From assembly GCA_043747555.1 (NCBI GenBank), contig JAYTOY010000081.1, positions 21,349-85,348 on the forward strand: a DNA stretch of 64,000 nt, in the 5' to 3' direction. The stretch comes from JAYWDA01 sp043747555. GTDB taxonomy: Bacteria > Bdellovibrionota > Bdellovibrionia > Bdellovibrionales > Bdellovibrionaceae. A program made the translations under genes and the position numbers. The notes under the pieces were generated by a model. The model saw only the letters and a program-made list of their open reading frames with translations, did no database searches and was not told the origin of the DNA. The first letter of the stretch is position 1, and each line of letters opens with the position of its first letter. Shown here piece by piece: positions 1 to 8,366 of this stretch.

Positions 1-348
1 AGCTGGCGTGTAAAGCAGATGGTCCAAGGATCTAATTTCAGAAGCCACTGGTAATATCCCTAGCGATTGTAATTCCATAAAAGCGGCCGGCGGAATAAAT
101 CCACTGACCGGAATCGCGCGCCAACCGAACTGCGACAACTTTTCACTGATATCTTCAATTTTTGGAATTCGTTCAATCTCGATCCCAGTTTTCTGCAAGC
201 CTTCTAAATAACATTCGTGGGCATTTTTACATAAAAAAGATTTTAGCTGACGTAAAATAAATCTCCACACGGCTTGATCGACCGGCGAATATTTTTCATA
301 GTTTTGTTCGACGACGTATTTTTTTAAATGGTTTGGTAGCATTTCCAT
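1..348 (-). CDS. phhA: Phenylalanine-4-hydroxylase (aromatic amino acid hydroxylase), N-terminal part
   Basis: This is the first 116 codons of a gene that continues past the left edge of the window. The family uses iron and tetrahydropterin to hydroxylate phenylalanine to tyrosine in the cytoplasm. The stretch WRAIPVSGFIPPAAFMELQ followed by DHLLYTPA matches the segment just before the iron-binding HDxxGH motif of bacterial PhhA enzymes; that motif itself lies outside the window. The start is one of two ATG codons two codons apart (348 or 342). The gene runs in the same direction as hldD, 15 bases downstream of the hldD stop, so the two may be cotranscribed. The family call rests on recalled motif similarity. 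Confidence 0.8.
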   Translation of the reverse strand, partial: MEMLPNHLKKYVVEQNYEKYSPVDQAVWRFILRQLKSFLCKNAHECYLEGLQKTGIEIERIPKIEDISEKLSQFGWRAIPVSGFIPPAAFMELQSLGILPVASEIRSLDHLLYTPA

Positions 349-363
349 AGCGCCTAAAATCCT

Positions 364-1329
364 CTAAAGAAAAGGGTCTGCCTGAGTCAGATAATTTTTC
401 ACATAATCTTCAACCGCTTTTTCCAGGCTCCATTTGGGTTGACTCATCCCGTGCGCGAGCCATTTTTGCATTCGCGCTTGTGTGTAATACTGATATTGAT
501 CCCGAATATTGGCCGGGACATCCAGCCAGCGAATTTTCATCGGTTGATCGAGGGCACGAAAAACAGATCGTCCTAAATCAAGCCAAGTGCGCGCTTGCCC
601 GAAGCCCATATTGTAAATTCCATTTTCAGGTTTTTTATCCATCAGTTCACTGATCCAACTGGTCACATCTTTAACATAAATAAAATCCCGCAGCTGTTCG
701 CCATCCTTGTATTTAGGATTATGGGATTTAAAAAGGCCAAGTTCAGAATCAGTTTTAATTTGTTGGAAAGCTTTATAGGCAACGCTAGCCATTGAACCTT
801 TAGAATATTCTTGGGGTCCAAAGACATTAAAAAATTTTAAGCCGTACCAATTCGGCGGTGTGCGTTTTTGTTTTAAAGCCCAACGATCCATTTGCACCTT
901 TGATTCACCATAAAGATTCAAAGGTTTTAAGGTCTCAGGATCTATGCTGTCATCAAAGCCAAGCTCTCCGGCTCCGTAAGTGGCAGCACTGGAAGCGTAA
1001 ATCACACTGACTTTGTGTTCGGCACTCCATTGAAATAGCTTTTGTGAATACTCTAAATTATTTTCTTTTAGAAATTCCCAATTGGTTTCAGTCGTGCTTG
1101 AACAGGCTCCCATATGAATGATCCACTTAGTTTTACGCGAATCAAATGACAGCAAATAAGACCATAAGTCGTCTTTTGACAAAAATTCAGTGTATTCTAA
1201 TTTTTTCAGCAGATCTCGCTCTTCTAAGGGGACCGAGTCGACGCAAATGATATCTGTAATGCCCCGTTGGTTCAGTTCCCAAACCATCGCGCTGCCTATA
1301 AAACCATTGGCTCCAGTGACAATAATCAT
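364..1329 (-). CDS. hldD: ADP-L-glycero-D-manno-heptose 6-epimerase
   Basis: A 321-residue NAD(P)-dependent short-chain epimerase that converts ADP-D-glycero-D-manno-heptose to the L,D form for the LPS inner core. The N-terminus has the Rossmann motif VTGANGFIGS. Further along are YASSAATYGAG and the catalytic-type LYGESK (Tyr-x-x-x-Lys), then NVFGPQEYSKGSMASVA, typical of HldD. The ATG at 1329 was chosen because it puts the Rossmann strand at the N-terminus; an upstream in-frame TTG (1365) would add 12 residues. The protein has the usual family length. It implies a Gram-negative outer membrane with heptose-containing LPS. Confidence 0.9.
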   Translation of the reverse strand: MIIVTGANGFIGSAMVWELNQRGITDIICVDSVPLEERDLLKKLEYTEFLSKDDLWSYLLSFDSRKTKWIIHMGACSSTTETNWEFLKENNLEYSQKLFQWSAEHKVSVIYASSAATYGAGELGFDDSIDPETLKPLNLYGESKVQMDRWALKQKRTPPNWYGLKFFNVFGPQEYSKGSMASVAYKAFQQIKTDSELGLFKSHNPKYKDGEQLRDFIYVKDVTSWISELMDKKPENGIYNMGFGQARTWLDLGRSVFRALDQPMKIRWLDVPANIRDQYQYYTQARMQKWLAHGMSQPKWSLEKAVEDYVKNYLTQADPFL

Positions 1330-1491
1330 AGGCGCAAGAGTAGTCAAAATGGCCCCTAAACTCAAGCGAACTTGCTGTCGTCAGCCTGGGCAAAGATAAA
1401 ATAATTTCAACGAATCATGCGCCAAGATTACTAAGGCGCTTTTCGCCGGGCATGGGCCTTGCTTTAGCTCAAGGCGGGACGGAGGGGTTCA

Positions 1492-3051
1492 GTGGGGAAA
1501 AGTGCTAGGGGTCTTTTGATCCTAGTTTTCATGGTTGTCATGGGGTTAGCTTTACCTGTTTCTCGGGACCCAGGTGCTATTTCGAAGATCAAATCTTTGG
1601 AAAAGTACTGGGCCGAGACCGGCATTACGGTCTCGGACTTAGAAGACTTAGTGCAAGATTATTCTTGCTCCAGTTCCCTGCGATATTTTTTAGCTTGTGT
1701 CAATGCAAGCTCAGCCGTTCTTGCTCGAAATGACCTTGCCCTGGTTCGCCAGGGTGACGGGCTTGAAGCGCGCGCCATAGAAACTCAACGTGATCTTCCA
1801 GAAAAGCAGATGTTAGAGCCTTGGCGTAAACTATATTTAGCGGCGCCAAACACAGCAAAAAAACTTAGCTTCTTAAAAATAATTCAGTTTCAATTAGCCC
1901 AGATAAAATCTGAGCGTGAAGCCGCCGTTGCTGCGGGTTTAAATGGATTTTTATCAGTTTTTAAAGACCCACATACTTATATTATGCCTCTGGATTATTT
2001 TTATCAGGTGGTTTCTAAAGCGGCTCCAAAAACAAAATCAATTGGCCTCGTGATTTCAAGAACCTCTAATAACTATTTTATTCGAAAAATTTATCAAAAT
2101 TCTCCTGCTGTCGAAGCCGGGCTAAAAAAAGGTGATTTTTTAATCGCGATTAACGGGCAAAATGTATCGGCCTTAACTTATATGCACGTCAACGAACTGA
2201 TTCGTGCTGAATCTTCAAGTGTGCACTTGAAAATCGTGCGAGGACGACAAGTGTTGGACGTCGTCGTCGAGCGAAAAGAAGTTGAATTATCATCTGTCAC
2301 CTCCGAGGTATTAAATCGGGGAAAATTAGTCGGCTTGCTATCAATCAATAAATTTTCAAAAAACAGCTGCGAGCTGACCGAAAAAGCAATTAAAAATCTG
2401 ATGGCGTCTAAAGTGGAAGGGATTATTTTAGACCTAAGGGACAATTCTGGGGGACAAATTGATGAGGCGGCCTGCATCGCTGGTTTATTTCTAGGTCCAA
2501 AGAAAAAAATATTTCAGCTGCAGTTCTTTGATACAACTCGCGAACGTGAAGAAGTTTACAGTCAGAAATCACTTCTTTATGGTGCGGCGTTAGCGATTCT
2601 GGTCAATCGTGGTTCGGCCAGCGCTTCTGAGCTTTTAGCAGGATCCCTCCGGGATTACGGCCGCGCTTTATTAGTGGGTGAAACGACTTTTGGAAAGGGC
2701 ACCTTCCAAGAAGGCGAAATATGGAATATGAATTCCAAAATTGGCCTTTTCTCCAGCAAAGGATTTTATATTTTGCCATCAGGCTTCTCACCGCAAATGT
2801 ATGGTTTAAATCCTGATATAGAAGTGCATTTTGCAAAAGATATTCAACCTCGTGAGGCCGATCAATATATCTATTCTCTTTATCCTCCAACGGGTCCGCC
2901 GATGGCACTAAAGAGAACCGCTACAAAAGTGGCTTGTCAGACTGTTTCAAGCCTTGGCGCCGACGATAATCAGTTGTTAAAAGCAGAACAGGCTTTATTT
3001 TGCACTCAAGCCCTTGCAGGAGTTAAGTTTGATAACGACGAATCTTTTTAA
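1492..3051 (+). CDS. S41 family C-terminal processing peptidase with PDZ domain
   Basis: A 519-residue exported serine protease of the CtpA/Prc type, which trims protein C-termini in the periplasm. A hydrophobic N-terminal segment (residues 7-22) is a signal peptide or anchor. A PDZ domain lies around residues 183-260 (AVEAGLKKGDFLIAINGQ) and the S41 domain around 270-440. The Ser-Lys dyad region is visible as NRGSASASELLAGSLRDYG (around 372-390) and TFGKGTFQ (Lys402). The start is GTG at 1492 with GGAGGG nine bases upstream. The 3' end overlaps the next gene, suggesting coupled translation. The long N-terminal region (residues 25-180) is not otherwise recognised. Confidence 0.85.
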   Translation: MGKSARGLLILVFMVVMGLALPVSRDPGAISKIKSLEKYWAETGITVSDLEDLVQDYSCSSSLRYFLACVNASSAVLARNDLALVRQGDGLEARAIETQRDLPEKQMLEPWRKLYLAAPNTAKKLSFLKIIQFQLAQIKSEREAAVAAGLNGFLSVFKDPHTYIMPLDYFYQVVSKAAPKTKSIGLVISRTSNNYFIRKIYQNSPAVEAGLKKGDFLIAINGQNVSALTYMHVNELIRAESSSVHLKIVRGRQVLDVVVERKEVELSSVTSEVLNRGKLVGLLSINKFSKNSCELTEKAIKNLMASKVEGIILDLRDNSGGQIDEAACIAGLFLGPKKKIFQLQFFDTTREREEVYSQKSLLYGAALAILVNRGSASASELLAGSLRDYGRALLVGETTFGKGTFQEGEIWNMNSKIGLFSSKGFYILPSGFSPQMYGLNPDIEVHFAKDIQPREADQYIYSLYPPTGPPMALKRTATKVACQTVSSLGADDNQLLKAEQALFCTQALAGVKFDNDESF

Positions 3052-3664
3052 GTCGCATTTTATTCCTTCCCAGCGTCCGTCAAAACGTCTGATGATTGTC
3101 TTGCATGGCAAGGGCGACAGTCTGCGACCGTTTAAAAAATTTAATCAAGAGCTAGATTTGAATAATGTAAATTTTCTTTTGTTAAATGCGCCAAAAAAAT
3201 TCCTTGATGGTTACTCGTGGTATGGTGAACCTCCGTATTTAAAGCAAGGTGTAATTCGCATCCGAGAAAAATTATTGCAACTACTGACGGAACTTGAAAC
3301 GCAAGGCTGGAAAAGCCAAGATATTTTTTTACTAGGCTTTTCGCAAGGATGTCTTGTCAGTGCCGATTTAGCTTTGCACTGGCCCAAAAAATTAGGTGGC
3401 GTCATCGGTGTCAGTGGCTATTTTGAATTCTTTCCTTACTGGAAAACTAGACTGACTCCGAAAGTAAGAAAGACCCCATGGCTTTTTACACATGGTCATA
3501 AAGACGATGTTCTTCCTTTAGCAAAAACGCGAGAAGGGGCTTTAAAATTAAAATCAGCGGGCTTTGCTGTTAACTGGGTGGAGCTAGATAAAGAACATAA
3601 TTTTATTGAAGAAGATTATCCGCTGATAAAGAATTGGGTGAATACCCAAATCACCGCGCACTAG
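3029..3664 (+). CDS. Alpha/beta hydrolase, phospholipase/carboxylesterase type
   Basis: A 211-residue cytoplasmic serine hydrolase of the small esterase family (YpfH/carboxylesterase-like). The strand-turn IVLHGKGDS forms the oxyanion region. The nucleophile elbow is GFSQG, the acid is in HGHKDDVLPL and the histidine in DKEHNF, so the triad is complete. The start is taken as TTG at 3029 because AGGAG sits six bases upstream; a second TTG at 3014 is possible. The gene overlaps the end of the S41 protease gene by 23 bases. Its stop shares the bases CTAG with the stop of the convergent gene. The substrate is unknown. Confidence 0.75.
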   Translation: MITTNLFKSHFIPSQRPSKRLMIVLHGKGDSLRPFKKFNQELDLNNVNFLLLNAPKKFLDGYSWYGEPPYLKQGVIRIREKLLQLLTELETQGWKSQDIFLLGFSQGCLVSADLALHWPKKLGGVIGVSGYFEFFPYWKTRLTPKVRKTPWLFTHGHKDDVLPLAKTREGALKLKSAGFAVNWVELDKEHNFIEEDYPLIKNWVNTQITAH

Positions 3665-5508
3665 ATCGTTTCGCGATTTTCTAATACAATTCCAAGGATT
3701 CGCTCATAAAGATCATTGGCGCTTGGAGTGCCTTCGCTGCCTTCGTAAAAACGGCTTAAAGGCATTTCAGGAAATCCGACATGGCTAAGCACCAAGCGAT
3801 CAATTAATTTTTGAATCTGGCGGGCGGGAAGACCTTTTCGTTGCGATAACATAATTTCGTCAACGATTCCGATCAAAGCGTTGCCAGTAATACGGTTGTC
3901 TGAATTTAAGCAAATCGCGCGCTCTGACAGTTCCTTTAAAACACGGTCCATTTTACGTCGACCAGCCGACAATTTAATCATTTCTTTAAAAATATTTTGA
4001 AAACGTTGAATATGGGCTTTTTGCTGTTCGGTCATTTGCAAATCACCTGGCTTAGCGTAGCAAGACAAGATCATTTGAAAAAACTTTTCTTCATCCATTT
4101 TAACATCTGACAATGTTTTGTCTTGGGTAAAACTATTTAGCAAAAACTGCGGCAAGGTCCGCATCAGAATACGCATATTAAATAAAGGAGGATGATTAAC
4201 TCCATCAGCCACTTTTTGTTGAGTGCCACTAATTTTAGCGCGCTCTAAGTAACTGAACTCTTTATCAAACTGTAAAAACATTTCAGGATGAAGATCCAAG
4301 ATGATGGTTCTTTCAACTTGCGAAAAGCCCATCCGGTAAAGCAAACGCTCTGACCGCCTTCTTTTAAAAATAGAATTAAATTTTTGTACAATCGGATGAT
4401 TAGAAAAATCTTTCAAAGGTTTCTTTTTCTTGGTTTTTAGATAATCAGTCATTTGAACAAAAACTTGAACCATGAGCCGTGCTTTAACTCGCTGTTCATT
4501 GAGGTTCGTAGAAAATCTTTCGATATCATCATAGCGGTAATTATCATGGCGAAGACCGAACTGTCTGACACTGCCGTAATCAATAATGCCTGCATCGGCC
4601 AGGACATTATCGCCATCCCAGTCTAACCATGCAAAAATATAATCCGTGTCTAGATTGGCGGTAAAAGTGGCAAAGCTTTCGCAAATTTTTTCACACATTT
4701 CATCATATTTATTTTGGTTTTTTGAAAAGGCCCAAACTTTATTTTCTAGCTGACGTTTGATAAAATAATCTGTCGCGGCTTGAAGCTCTGCATGGCGCTC
4801 TTGTTTTAAATATAAAAAAAGATGTGCTGGTCGCAATAAATTCTGAGCCGCTCTTACGCCAATTCCCATGCCTTTACCAAGATCGATCAGGCATAGCACA
4901 CGCTCGGTCTTAATGCCTTGCAGGTGCATAGATTCAGCAAGGATGGCGGCACCGAATAACTCGTCGAGCTCGGCTTGTCCGCAACCATAACCAAATTGTG
5001 TCCCACCGGTTTTTAAAGGTCGATTCGCCTCAACAGCTCCGGGCGCCAAGCAAGTGACGCCAGTCCCGCGGCTGGATACATCCCAGCGTGTTCCCTTGTT
5101 AAGAACCGTGCCATTCCAGATGCCACGGCCATCGCCAGATGTCTTACCCTGTTTATTGCTATGCTGTAATTGTAAATAGCGGGTCGCCATATATTTTTGT
5201 GGCTTGATCGTTTCAGGCTTAATTTTTCGCTGAGTCAGCTCGTCATATTCGTTAATGATTTGAATTGAAAAAGTTTGAATTATTTTTTTCTCAAGCTCCG
5301 CACTCATCAGGTGCGGGTGGTCGCTTGAAATTAGGCCCATCTCTTTAGCTAAAACAAAATTGAAGTAAACAACTTTTCCAACACCAAGTTCACGCACGCG
5401 GTAAGAAACAAAACCTTCGGGAACAACTTCCATCCAAGGATGCGAACCATCCAATTGGTCGAAGGAATCATAAAAAGTCTTGCGGCTCGCAGAGTACTTA
5501 GCTGTCAT
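3661..5508 (-). CDS. SelO/YdiU (UPF0061)-related protein, divergent
   Basis: A 615-residue cytoplasmic protein. Several segments line up with the SelO pseudokinase fold, a family known to transfer AMP to protein hydroxyl groups: GDGRGIWNG; AILAESMHLQGIKTERVLCL (compare SEAMH.LGIPTTRAL); and WDGDNVLADAGIIDYGSVRQFG (compare NTDNM...TIDYGPFGF). The invariant metal-binding Asn of the family appears as Asp (WDGDN), and the C-terminal 250 residues are poorly matched. It is longer than typical SelO (about 480). I infer a distant SelO relative with moderate certainty; activity cannot be judged from motifs alone. It stands alone, convergent with the esterase. Confidence 0.6.
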   Translation of the reverse strand: MTAKYSASRKTFYDSFDQLDGSHPWMEVVPEGFVSYRVRELGVGKVVYFNFVLAKEMGLISSDHPHLMSAELEKKIIQTFSIQIINEYDELTQRKIKPETIKPQKYMATRYLQLQHSNKQGKTSGDGRGIWNGTVLNKGTRWDVSSRGTGVTCLAPGAVEANRPLKTGGTQFGYGCGQAELDELFGAAILAESMHLQGIKTERVLCLIDLGKGMGIGVRAAQNLLRPAHLFLYLKQERHAELQAATDYFIKRQLENKVWAFSKNQNKYDEMCEKICESFATFTANLDTDYIFAWLDWDGDNVLADAGIIDYGSVRQFGLRHDNYRYDDIERFSTNLNEQRVKARLMVQVFVQMTDYLKTKKKKPLKDFSNHPIVQKFNSIFKRRRSERLLYRMGFSQVERTIILDLHPEMFLQFDKEFSYLERAKISGTQQKVADGVNHPPLFNMRILMRTLPQFLLNSFTQDKTLSDVKMDEEKFFQMILSCYAKPGDLQMTEQQKAHIQRFQNIFKEMIKLSAGRRKMDRVLKELSERAICLNSDNRITGNALIGIVDEIMLSQRKGLPARQIQKLIDRLVLSHVGFPEMPLSRFYEGSEGTPSANDLYERILGIVLENRETI

Positions 5509-5563
5509 CTCTCCAAAAATCTCCTACAGACTGTTTGCTTTACGTTACCTCAATCTATCGGTG

Positions 5564-5577
5564 ATCTTCGCGAAGAT
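5564..5577. promoter_or_regulatory. 14-bp perfect palindrome, possible operator
   Basis: ATCTTCG followed directly by CGAAGAT, in the 240-base gap between the divergent SelO-like gene and the secreted-protein gene. Perfect dyads of this size in divergent intergenic DNA are often regulator sites. No regulator can be assigned. Confidence 0.3.
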
Positions 5578-5749
5578 GTTAGGTTTTCGGGGAACATAAG
5601 AGTGATTTCTGGATATAAGTCTCAATTAAAGACAGCAGTGACAATTTTTGCCCTCTGTTTAAATTATTTTCTAAAACTACTTTCCGAATCATCTGTGCGC
5701 ACCGATGGAAGGGCATTCAAATTGCTTATAAACTGTGTGGAGGATCTTC

Positions 5750-6373
5750 ATGAACGGTTTTATGATCATATTATCGGGCGCAATTTTATTTACGGGATTT
5801 ACCTGGGCCGCAAAGCCAACACTTAGTTTCAAAGAAAATTCAGCGTTGCCATTACCTATTTGTGAAAAAGAAACCTTATCAAAAGTTTCTTCAAGTAAAG
5901 TTGAGCTGAAGGGTGACTTATCTTCCCTTCCAAAAGGTATTTTAGTGGCCCGTGAAGCTCATTTTGCCATTGAGTCTAGGAGCGTTGAAGGATCTCTAGT
6001 CAAAGTTCAGTCCTCACAATCTTTTGTGAATTCAAATTTAAAATCAAAACCCAAAGTCGTCTGCGGCAGTTCGGAATTGCCATTAAAAACAAGATTCAGT
6101 ATGATGGGTCCCACTTTGATTAACACGGGCCAAGTGTCTAAAGAAAAAAATATCTTCTGGCAGTTTCAAGTCCTCGCTAACAATACCTTACTGTCACCGT
6201 GGAATATACGCAGTTTGGCTTTGAGCACATCTGCCGATTTCGAAAAAACTTTGGTATCCTTAGGTTATCAAACAAAAGTTTACCAATTAAATTCGCGCCA
6301 ATATGAGATTGTTTACCTACAAAAACAATCTGATGGGCAGCAGGCTCTGTCGATCATTTATGATTTTGACTAA
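5750..6373 (+). CDS. Secreted protein of unknown function
   Basis: A 207-residue protein with a clear signal peptide (MNGFMIILSGAILFTGFTWA, likely cleaved after residue 20 near AKP). The mature part has no recognised domain; it is rich in Ser/Lys and beta-strand-like segments and contains two cysteines (PICEKE and KVVCGSS) that could pair. The ATG at 5750 is chosen because GGAGG lies six bases upstream and the signal peptide starts there. The stop is one base from the stop of the convergent ATP-grasp gene. No function is proposed. Confidence 0.7.
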   Translation: MNGFMIILSGAILFTGFTWAAKPTLSFKENSALPLPICEKETLSKVSSSKVELKGDLSSLPKGILVAREAHFAIESRSVEGSLVKVQSSQSFVNSNLKSKPKVVCGSSELPLKTRFSMMGPTLINTGQVSKEKNIFWQFQVLANNTLLSPWNIRSLALSTSADFEKTLVSLGYQTKVYQLNSRQYEIVYLQKQSDGQQALSIIYDFD

Positions 6374-6374
6374 G

Positions 6375-7544
6375 CTATTCAATCACAACGCAGGCAAAGC
6401 CTCCGCCAGGAGTGCGGAGGTTCGTGGTTTGCCCTTGGTAAAGTCTTGCTAAGACCAGCTGTAATTCCCCTTGATAAGCATAAAATCTTAGATCGTATTT
6501 AAATTTTTCCGGACCTTCAGGCCTCGGTCTTTCAACTTCAGGGGCCACCACATATTCTTGCGCCACAGTCCGTTTTAAAATTAAATTTTCAAAGGTTGTT
6601 TTTGAAATATTGCCGCCACGAAAACTACCCTTCGAGCCATGCTCTTGCATAGGTTTAAAGAATAATTTTTTTCGCTCGCTCCAAATCAGATCTTTATTTC
6701 CCGGGGTGATCGGTCGACTGGTTAGCAAATGTCTCTTAATTATATTTGCTTGGCTTTCAAAATTCGACAAGGTGTCTAAAAATCCTGAAGACCAATCTGT
6801 CAGTCGTTCTTTATCAGCTAGCAAAAAGTATTCGTACGGATGAGGTGAAAAACAAACCGACTTTGTAAGGAAAGATTTTTTCAAATCGTTTGAAAGAGGG
6901 TTTTCAAAATAAAAATCGGTATAGCGGTTATAAATAAAATCAGGCCGGGGTTCCGATAAGGCTTTTCTGCAATCGCGAATCTCTGTTGACCATCCCCAGC
7001 TTTTAAAAAGCTCTTGGTAAACCAAAAATTCAACAAATAATCTTTGTTCAGTTGGATTTTCATCCGTGATCACTAGGTAAGGGTTTTTCAGTGGATTTCC
7101 GAAAAGGCTTAGTTCTTGTAAGATACAGTCTTTGATATTTTCAATTTTAAAATCAGCTACAGGCAGATTTTTCTGCCGTGCTAAATACATATGATAACCT
7201 AAACCAAGAAAAGCCGCGTTCGTATTAATTTCAATCAGCTTCAATGTGCCTGTTTCGTCCAAATGAAAATCGTAGCTCATCATAATGCCGTTGTTGCCAG
7301 GATCCTTTAGGCCAATGGCTTGGGCTTTGGGCGCAAGAAAGTCTAAGTATTCTTTCCGCCCGCGCAATTCAAAACACGCTGAAATAAAATCCTGACCTTG
7401 TTTTAAAACTGACAGGGGCAGCTCCACATGAAAGGGACATAGCAAATTATCTGATACAAGGGCGTCTAAGGGCTGCGCCTTTAATCCTGGGTACGTATTT
7501 TCCAAGTGCTGAATAAAGTTATTTTTTAAAGACAGTTCAACCAT
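6375..7544 (-). CDS. ATP-grasp-like protein of unknown substrate
   Basis: A 389-residue cytoplasmic protein. LKLIEINTNAAFLGLGYHMY (about residues 120-140) and the C-terminal half (LFFKPMQEHGSKGSFRGGNI, then VAQEYVV, then KYDLRFYAYQGEL) resemble the nucleotide-binding and metal-binding strands of ATP-grasp ligases, including those related to glutathionylspermidine synthase. The C-terminus RTPGGGFACVVIE is also typical of that fold. ATP-grasp enzymes join a carboxylate to an amine or thiol; the substrate here cannot be inferred. AAGGA lies before the ATG at 7544. The polyamine genes of the window are 5-13 kb away, so no operon link is claimed. Confidence 0.55.
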   Translation of the reverse strand: MVELSLKNNFIQHLENTYPGLKAQPLDALVSDNLLCPFHVELPLSVLKQGQDFISACFELRGRKEYLDFLAPKAQAIGLKDPGNNGIMMSYDFHLDETGTLKLIEINTNAAFLGLGYHMYLARQKNLPVADFKIENIKDCILQELSLFGNPLKNPYLVITDENPTEQRLFVEFLVYQELFKSWGWSTEIRDCRKALSEPRPDFIYNRYTDFYFENPLSNDLKKSFLTKSVCFSPHPYEYFLLADKERLTDWSSGFLDTLSNFESQANIIKRHLLTSRPITPGNKDLIWSERKKLFFKPMQEHGSKGSFRGGNISKTTFENLILKRTVAQEYVVAPEVERPRPEGPEKFKYDLRFYAYQGELQLVLARLYQGQTTNLRTPGGGFACVVIE

Positions 7545-7597
7545 TGTGTCCTTTTGGAAATTAAGCTATTTTGGCCCCACTTATTCGAGGTGTCCAC

Positions 7598-8365
7598 ATG
7601 AAAATTATTTCTTGGAACGTAAATGGAATTCGAGCTTGTTACAAAAAAGGATTACAGGACTTTGTTCAAAAAGAAAATCCTGATATTTTTTGCCTGCAAG
7701 AAGTGAAAGCTAATAAAGACCAAGTCGATAGTGCCACCCAAACATTGGGTTATGATTTTTCTTGCTGGTCGTCTGCGATCCGAAAAGGTTACTCCGGGGT
7801 CGCCACCTTTTCCCACCAACATCCTGTTCTTTGCGAAACAGGTTTTGGATATCCCGAATATGAAGCTGAAGGACGAGTGATCAAGTCAGATTTTGAAAAA
7901 TTCGATATTTATAATATCTATTTTCCAAATGGTGGATCCGGAGAGCTGCGCCACGATTTCAAACAAAAATTTTTAAAAGATTTAAACCAACACCTAAAAG
8001 CCGAAATTAAAAAAGGTCGTGAAGTCATCGTCGTCGGAGATTACAACGTCGCTCACCGTGAAATTGATATTTACGATCCCGTACGACTGTCCAAAGAAAG
8101 TGGTTTTTTACCTGAAGAGCGTGCTTGGTTTGATCAGTTTATTGAGCTTGGTTTTGTAGACACTTTCAGACACCTACACCCTACGGATAAAGAGCGATAC
8201 AGTTGGTGGTCCTACAGAGAACTTGCGCGAATTTCAAATCGTGGCTGGAGAATAGATTATATTTCTATTACAAAGGGCTTACAGAAATATTTGAAATCGG
8301 CTGATATCTTAGATCAAGTCGAGGGTTCAGATCACTGCCCCGTTGTCGCAACATTAGATTTCTAA
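7598..8365 (+). CDS. xthA: Exodeoxyribonuclease III (AP endonuclease)
   Basis: A 255-residue Mg-dependent endonuclease/exonuclease/phosphatase-family enzyme that cuts DNA at abasic sites in base-excision repair. The family motifs appear in order: ISWNVNGIRA at the start, CLQEVKA (metal Glu), GDYNVAH (catalytic Asp-Asn) and the C-terminal GSDHCPVVATL (Asp-His). Length is normal. The ATG at 7598 begins exactly at the conserved MKIISWN and has GAGG upstream. It is convergent with the PBP gene, with one base between the stops. Confidence 0.92.
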   Translation: MKIISWNVNGIRACYKKGLQDFVQKENPDIFCLQEVKANKDQVDSATQTLGYDFSCWSSAIRKGYSGVATFSHQHPVLCETGFGYPEYEAEGRVIKSDFEKFDIYNIYFPNGGSGELRHDFKQKFLKDLNQHLKAEIKKGREVIVVGDYNVAHREIDIYDPVRLSKESGFLPEERAWFDQFIELGFVDTFRHLHPTDKERYSWWSYRELARISNRGWRIDYISITKGLQKYLKSADILDQVEGSDHCPVVATLDF

Positions 8366-8366
8366 A

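Noticed and set aside
5440..5826. 128-codon plus-strand frame across the divergent region before the secreted protein
   Set aside because: It overlaps the start of the SelO-like gene and the signal peptide region of the next gene; no protein family and no start signal.
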